64,000 nt of DNA from Albirhodobacter sp048262715 (GTDB lineage: Bacteria > Pseudomonadota > Alphaproteobacteria > Rhodobacterales > Rhodobacteraceae), in the NCBI GenBank assembly GCA_048262715.1, contig JBLXEV010000007.1, positions 62,001-126,000 of the forward strand. Direction: 5' to 3'. The translations under genes and the position numbers were made by a program. Under the pieces are notes generated by a model. It saw nothing but the letters and a program-made list of their open reading frames with translations, was not told the origin of the DNA and made no database searches. Each line of letters starts with the position of its first letter. The stretch's first letter is position 1. Positions 60,692 to 64,000 of the stretch are shown one piece after another.

Positions 60692-61708
60692 TTGGGCCTC
60701 AGCGCGATCACCCCCCCGCCCACCTCTCAAGATGCGCATGAAACGCTTCTCGAGTTTCCGGATAATCGCCTATTGATCGAGCTATGCGGTGAGTTTGACC
60801 GCAACTTGGCCCAGATCGAGCACAAGCTCTCCGTGCATATCCTGCGACGCGGTAATCAGATCGCGGTGGTGGGATCGCCCGAAGTGCAAAAGCAAGCGGC
60901 CGCTGTGCTGCAAGCGCTCTATGCGCGGCTCGAGACCGGCAAAGAGGTCGATGCGGCAGAGATTGAAGCCGCGATCCGGATGCATGATTTCGGCACCGAA
61001 GCCGTGCGAATTGATGACCAGCTCGAAATGTTCGCTGCGGGGCATTACGAGATCCGCACCCGCAAGAAACAGGTCGAGCCGCGCACCGATGCGCAAAAGG
61101 CCTATGTGCGCAACCTGTTCCAGAACGAGATGGCCTTCGGCATCGGCCCTGCAGGCACCGGCAAAACCTATATCGCCGTCGCGGTCGGGGTCACCATGCT
61201 GATCGGCGGCCATGTCGAGAAGATCATCCTGTCGCGCCCTGCCGTGGAGGCGGGCGAGCGCCTCGGCTTCCTGCCGGGCGATATGAAGGACAAGGTCGAT
61301 CCCTATATGCAGCCGCTCTATGATGCGCTGAATGACTTCCTGCCGCAAAAGCAACTTGCCAAGCTGATGGAAGACAAGCGCATCGAGATCGCGCCCTTGG
61401 CCTTTATGCGCGGGCGCACGCTGTCGAACGCCTTCGTGGTGCTGGATGAGGCGCAAAACGCGACGACGATGCAGATGAAGATGTTCCTCACCCGTCTGGG
61501 CCAAGGCTCGCGGATGGTGATCACCGGCGACCGCTCGCAGGTCGATTTGCCGCGCGGCACCACCTCCGGCCTGCGCGATGCGGAGCGGATTTTGGAAGGG
61601 GTGAAGGGCGTATCCTTCAACTACTTCACCTCGAAAGACGTCGTGCGCCACCCGCTCGTGGCGCGTGTCATCGAGGCTTACGAGCGGGATGAAGCCCAAA
61701 ACGGCTGA
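60692..61708 (+). CDS. phoH: PhoH-family ATPase (YbeZ)
   Basis: This 338-residue protein has an N-terminal KH-like part and a P-loop ATPase with GIGPAGTGKTYIAVAVGV (Walker A near 150-159), SRPAVEAGERLGFLPGDM and VLDEAQNATT (Walker B near 247). It probably acts with YbeY in ribosomal RNA processing, since the ybeY gene follows. The TTG start at 60692 has AAAGGAG seven bases upstream, and no better start exists in frame; a longer frame to 60611 lacks a ribosome site. Confidence 0.93.
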   Translation: MGLSAITPPPTSQDAHETLLEFPDNRLLIELCGEFDRNLAQIEHKLSVHILRRGNQIAVVGSPEVQKQAAAVLQALYARLETGKEVDAAEIEAAIRMHDFGTEAVRIDDQLEMFAAGHYEIRTRKKQVEPRTDAQKAYVRNLFQNEMAFGIGPAGTGKTYIAVAVGVTMLIGGHVEKIILSRPAVEAGERLGFLPGDMKDKVDPYMQPLYDALNDFLPQKQLAKLMEDKRIEIAPLAFMRGRTLSNAFVVLDEAQNATTMQMKMFLTRLGQGSRMVITGDRSQVDLPRGTTSGLRDAERILEGVKGVSFNYFTSKDVVRHPLVARVIEAYERDEAQNG

Positions 61709-61728
61709 TCCTGCCCAAGTGACACTCC

Positions 61729-61764
61729 CCGCGCCGAGGCTCCCGCTTCGGCGCGGATTTTCTT
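61729..61764 (+). terminator. hairpin between phoH and ybeY
   Basis: CCGCGCCGAGGC pairs with GCTTCGGCGCGG (one G-U) around a TCCC loop and is followed by ATTTTCTT. It would reduce read-through into ybeY. Confidence 0.82.
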
Positions 61765-61786
61765 GCGGCACCCCGCGCTTGGCCCT

Positions 61787-62320
61787 ATGAGCAGATCCAT
61801 GGAACCGCTTGTCGATATCGTCTTTGAAGATCCCCGCTGGGAAGAGTTTGGTCTGCAAGCGCTGGCGGATCGCGCCGCGCGGGCAACTTTTGTCGGTTTG
61901 GGCTTCGGTGATGCGGGCGATGCCTTCGCAGGGCATGAGGTCTCCTGCCTCGCCTGCGATGACGCGCGGATCGCCGTGCTGAATGAGGATTTTCGCGGAA
62001 AACCCACCCCGACCAATGTTCTGAGTTGGCCCGCTGAAGAGCTGGCCGCCGAGGATGAGGGCCAAATGCCCGAGGCTCCCGATCTCGACGGGCCGTTCTC
62101 GGAAGGCTTGGGCGATATCGCGATTGCATGGGAAACCTGCGCGCGCGAGGCGGAAGAACAGGGCAAGCCGATGGCCGATCACGTGACACATTTGATCGTT
62201 CATGCCACACTTCATTTACTCGGCTATGATCATATCCGCGAGGGCGATGCCACGCTGATGGAAAATACCGAGATTCGTATCCTTGCAACTATGGGCCTAT
62301 CGGACCCATATGAGGACTAG
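61787..62320 (+). CDS. ybeY: endoribonuclease YbeY
   Basis: This 177-residue metal-dependent RNase takes part in 16S rRNA 3' maturation and ribosome quality control. The zinc site is HLIVHATLHLLGYDH (H-x3-H-x5-H, near 135-145); upstream segments include FRGKPTPTNVLSWP and LGDIAIAWETC. ATG 61787 or 61799 may be the start; neither has a strong ribosome site. It is the second gene of phoH-ybeY-corC-lnt. Confidence 0.95.
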   Translation: MSRSMEPLVDIVFEDPRWEEFGLQALADRAARATFVGLGFGDAGDAFAGHEVSCLACDDARIAVLNEDFRGKPTPTNVLSWPAEELAAEDEGQMPEAPDLDGPFSEGLGDIAIAWETCAREAEEQGKPMADHVTHLIVHATLHLLGYDHIREGDATLMENTEIRILATMGLSDPYED

Positions 62321-62396
62321 CCCCGCGTTTGGGGCCCCAAGATCGGGATCCCGATCCTGGGAGACTGCCCGTTGAGGGCCAATTTGAGAAAGTTTG

Positions 62397-63374
62397 ATGG
62401 GACAGAGCGCAGAACGACCGAGTGAGACGTTAGACGAGGGCGAGAGTCGGCCCAGTTTATTGGGGCCAAATCAATCGCGTGGCGGTGAGCCGGAAGCCAG
62501 CGAATTGGAGCCAAATCAATGGGGCGGCGGCGAAGAGGGGGGCGATGCCTCCGCAGATGCCTCTAGCCGCGGGTTCTTTGGCCGGATCTTTGGCAGCAAA
62601 CCCGTAGAGGAAGAGCCGCGCCAGATGGAAGCCCCGACGCCTCAGCCACTCCCCGGTATTGGCAACTTGCGCCGGATGCGGGTCGATGATGTGGCGCTGC
62701 CGAAGGTCGAAATCGTCGCGGTCCCTGTCACCATCACCCGCGATGAGCTGGTGGAGATCTTCCGCGAACATGGCTATTCGCGCTTGCCCGTGTTCAAAGA
62801 CACGCTCGATACGCCGCTAGGGCTTGTCCACCTCAAGGATCTCGCGCTGGAGCACGGCTTCGGCGCAAACTCGGGCCGGTTCTCGGTGCGCAAGCTGATG
62901 CGGCCGTTGCTCTATGTGCCGCCGTCGATGTCGATCGGGGTGCTGTTGCAAAAGATGCAGGCACAGAGGATCCACATGGCTTTGGTGATCGATGAATATG
63001 GCGGCGTGGACGGGCTCGTGACGCTGGAGGATCTGGTGGAACAGGTCATCGGCGAGATCGAGGATGAGCATGACGAGGCCGAGGGCGATCTATGGAAGCT
63101 CGAAAAGCCCGGCCAGTATATCGTGCAGGCCCGCGCACCACTGGATGAGTTCGAGACCGAGATCGGTGCGAAACTCTGCGAACCCGATGAAGAAATCGAC
63201 ACGCTGGGCGGACTTGTCTTCATGCTCTTGGGCCGGATTCCGGTGCGCGGCGAGGTGGTGCCGATGGAAAACGGCGTGGAGTTCGAGGTGATGGATGCCG
63301 ATCCGCGCCGGATCAAGCGCTTGCGTGTGCGCCTGCCCGCAGGGCTGACCCACGCAAGTGATCCGCGCGAATGA
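62397..63374 (+). CDS. corC: CorC/HlyC-family CBS-domain protein
   Basis: This 325-residue cytoplasmic protein has a low-complexity N-terminal part (about 1-75), two CBS domains (about 95-215; RMRVDDVALPKVEIVAVP, VIDEYGGVDGLVTLEDLVEQ) and a C-terminal CorC_HlyC transporter-associated domain (about 230-315). Members regulate metal-ion or membrane functions. The N-terminus carries an imperfect 45-base duplication (PNQSRGGE / PNQWGGGEE). Start ATG 62397; a TTG directly precedes it. It sits between ybeY and lnt as in many proteobacteria. Confidence 0.92.
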   Translation: MGQSAERPSETLDEGESRPSLLGPNQSRGGEPEASELEPNQWGGGEEGGDASADASSRGFFGRIFGSKPVEEEPRQMEAPTPQPLPGIGNLRRMRVDDVALPKVEIVAVPVTITRDELVEIFREHGYSRLPVFKDTLDTPLGLVHLKDLALEHGFGANSGRFSVRKLMRPLLYVPPSMSIGVLLQKMQAQRIHMALVIDEYGGVDGLVTLEDLVEQVIGEIEDEHDEAEGDLWKLEKPGQYIVQARAPLDEFETEIGAKLCEPDEEIDTLGGLVFMLLGRIPVRGEVVPMENGVEFEVMDADPRRIKRLRVRLPAGLTHASDPRE

Positions 63375-63400
63375 TGCTGCCCGCCGCCGTGTTGATCTGA

Positions 63401-64000
63401 ATGAAGCCCGCGCCCGATTTTCCGCGCCGGAAAGGCAATCGCCCCGCTTGGGGACGGCTGCTTGCTGCGGCGCTTTTGGGCGCGGGGATCGCACTTGGCC
63501 AAGCGCCCTTGCAACTCTGGGTGGTGGCGCTGATCGGCTTGGTGATCGCCCTGCGGATCATGGCGGGGCAAACCCGCAGCGCCGCAATCTGGACGGGCTT
63601 TGCGCTCGGGGCAGGCTACGGCGTCGCGGCGATGTGCTGGATCGTCGAGCCGTTCTTTGTCGAGGCAAAAACCTATGGCTGGATGTCGCCCTTCGCGGTG
63701 ATCGGCATTGGCGCGGGCATGGGCGCGTTCTGGGCCTTCGGTATCGGCTTGGGCTATTGGCTGGGCGGGGCGCGCCGTTTGGCGCGGGCGGCTGGCATGG
63801 CTTTGGGGCTGCTGCTGGCAGAGGTCGCGCGCACATATCTGTTCACCGGCCTGCCTTGGGCGCTTTTGGGGCATAGTTTCGTTGACACGCCGATTGCCCA
63901 GATCGCAGCGCTGATCGGCCCGCTAGGCTTAAGTGCGCTCCTGTTGGGCTTGGCGTTTCTCGGCACCTTTACCGCGCGGCGCGCGCGCTCGATCGGGGCA
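63401..64000 (+). CDS. lnt: apolipoprotein N-acyltransferase, N-terminal part
   Basis: The gene runs off the end of the window; 200 codons are visible. Several membrane segments are present, with WIVEPFFVEAKTYGWMSPFA and TGLPWALLGHSFVDTPIAQI, both characteristic of Lnt. The enzyme adds the third acyl chain to lipoproteins in the inner membrane; the catalytic nitrilase domain would lie beyond the window. ATG 63401 is 26 bases after the corC stop. Confidence 0.9.
   Translation, partial: MKPAPDFPRRKGNRPAWGRLLAAALLGAGIALGQAPLQLWVVALIGLVIALRIMAGQTRSAAIWTGFALGAGYGVAAMCWIVEPFFVEAKTYGWMSPFAVIGIGAGMGAFWAFGIGLGYWLGGARRLARAAGMALGLLLAEVARTYLFTGLPWALLGHSFVDTPIAQIAALIGPLGLSALLLGLAFLGTFTARRARSIGA

Noticed and set aside
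1..64000. CRISPR array, insertion sequence or integron
   Set aside because: No regularly spaced direct repeats, transposase, integrase or terminal inverted repeats were seen.

Overview
The window looks like chromosomal DNA of an alphaproteobacterium in the order Rhodobacterales (Rhodobacter/Paracoccus/roseobacter relatives). The evidence is the high GC content, a general stress locus of PhyR, NepR and EcfG, a class I lysyl-tRNA synthetase, many TRAP and TTT transporters, the DUF3572, DUF983 and DUF4153 proteins common in this order, and the miaB / phoH-ybeY-corC-lnt block. I see no prophage, insertion sequence, integrase or CRISPR array. The genus cannot be fixed from the sequence alone.

Region 1 (1-5400): the end of a tripartite tricarboxylate transporter (tctC, tctB, tctA) is coupled to a shikimate-dehydrogenase homologue and a QuiC1-type 3-dehydroshikimate dehydratase. 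Together these would import a hydroaromatic acid and convert it to protocatechuate.

Region 2 (5500-17100): a sugar-acid island. It holds a LacI/GntR-type repressor, a TRAP importer (dctQ-dctM-dctP), gnd, a GlcG-like protein, idnD, idnO, gntK, and two cassettes each pairing a 3-hydroxyisobutyrate-dehydrogenase-like enzyme with a small ferredoxin-fold-like protein. L-idonate to 5-ketogluconate to gluconate to 6-phosphogluconate to ribulose-5-phosphate is fully covered. Four copies of a TGTTAWCGWTAACA palindrome lie at the island's promoters and define a local regulon.

Region 3 (17100-20700): the general stress response core, with phyR divergent from nepR-ecfG and a HisKA_2 sensor kinase downstream. 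Two EcfG-type promoters interlock in the divergent intergenic region.

Region 4 (20800-36400): mixed genes. These are an aldo-keto reductase (tas), two lipoproteins, an EamA exporter, a NUDIX hydrolase with DUF983, an EF-hand protein followed by an ECF sigma factor operon with a periplasmic metal-sensor-like protein, a PleD-like diguanylate cyclase, DUF3572, a HAD phosphatase, DUF4153, an H-NOX-like protein lacking its heme histidine coupled to a GGDEF cyclase, nadD with dacB, a 15-base C run, and a TerB-like gene.

Region 5 (36480-51140): lysK, an isolated beta-helix spike-like protein, then an acetate block: acs, adk, a DUF4212/SSS symporter pair, a cNMP-CBS-nucleotidyltransferase protein, a response regulator, and a membrane sensor whose kinase lacks its histidine and is fused to a DnaQ-type exonuclease.

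Region 6 (51140-64000): DUF952-pyrD-arsC, a 5'-nucleotidase, tRNA-Gly(UCC), hemP with a tiny upstream membrane ORF and an iron-box-like palindrome, a glycosyltransferase-like gene, miaB, a CatB-type acetyltransferase, an OmpA/lipoprotein pair sharing a small domain, and phoH-ybeY-corC-lnt (lnt cut by the window end).
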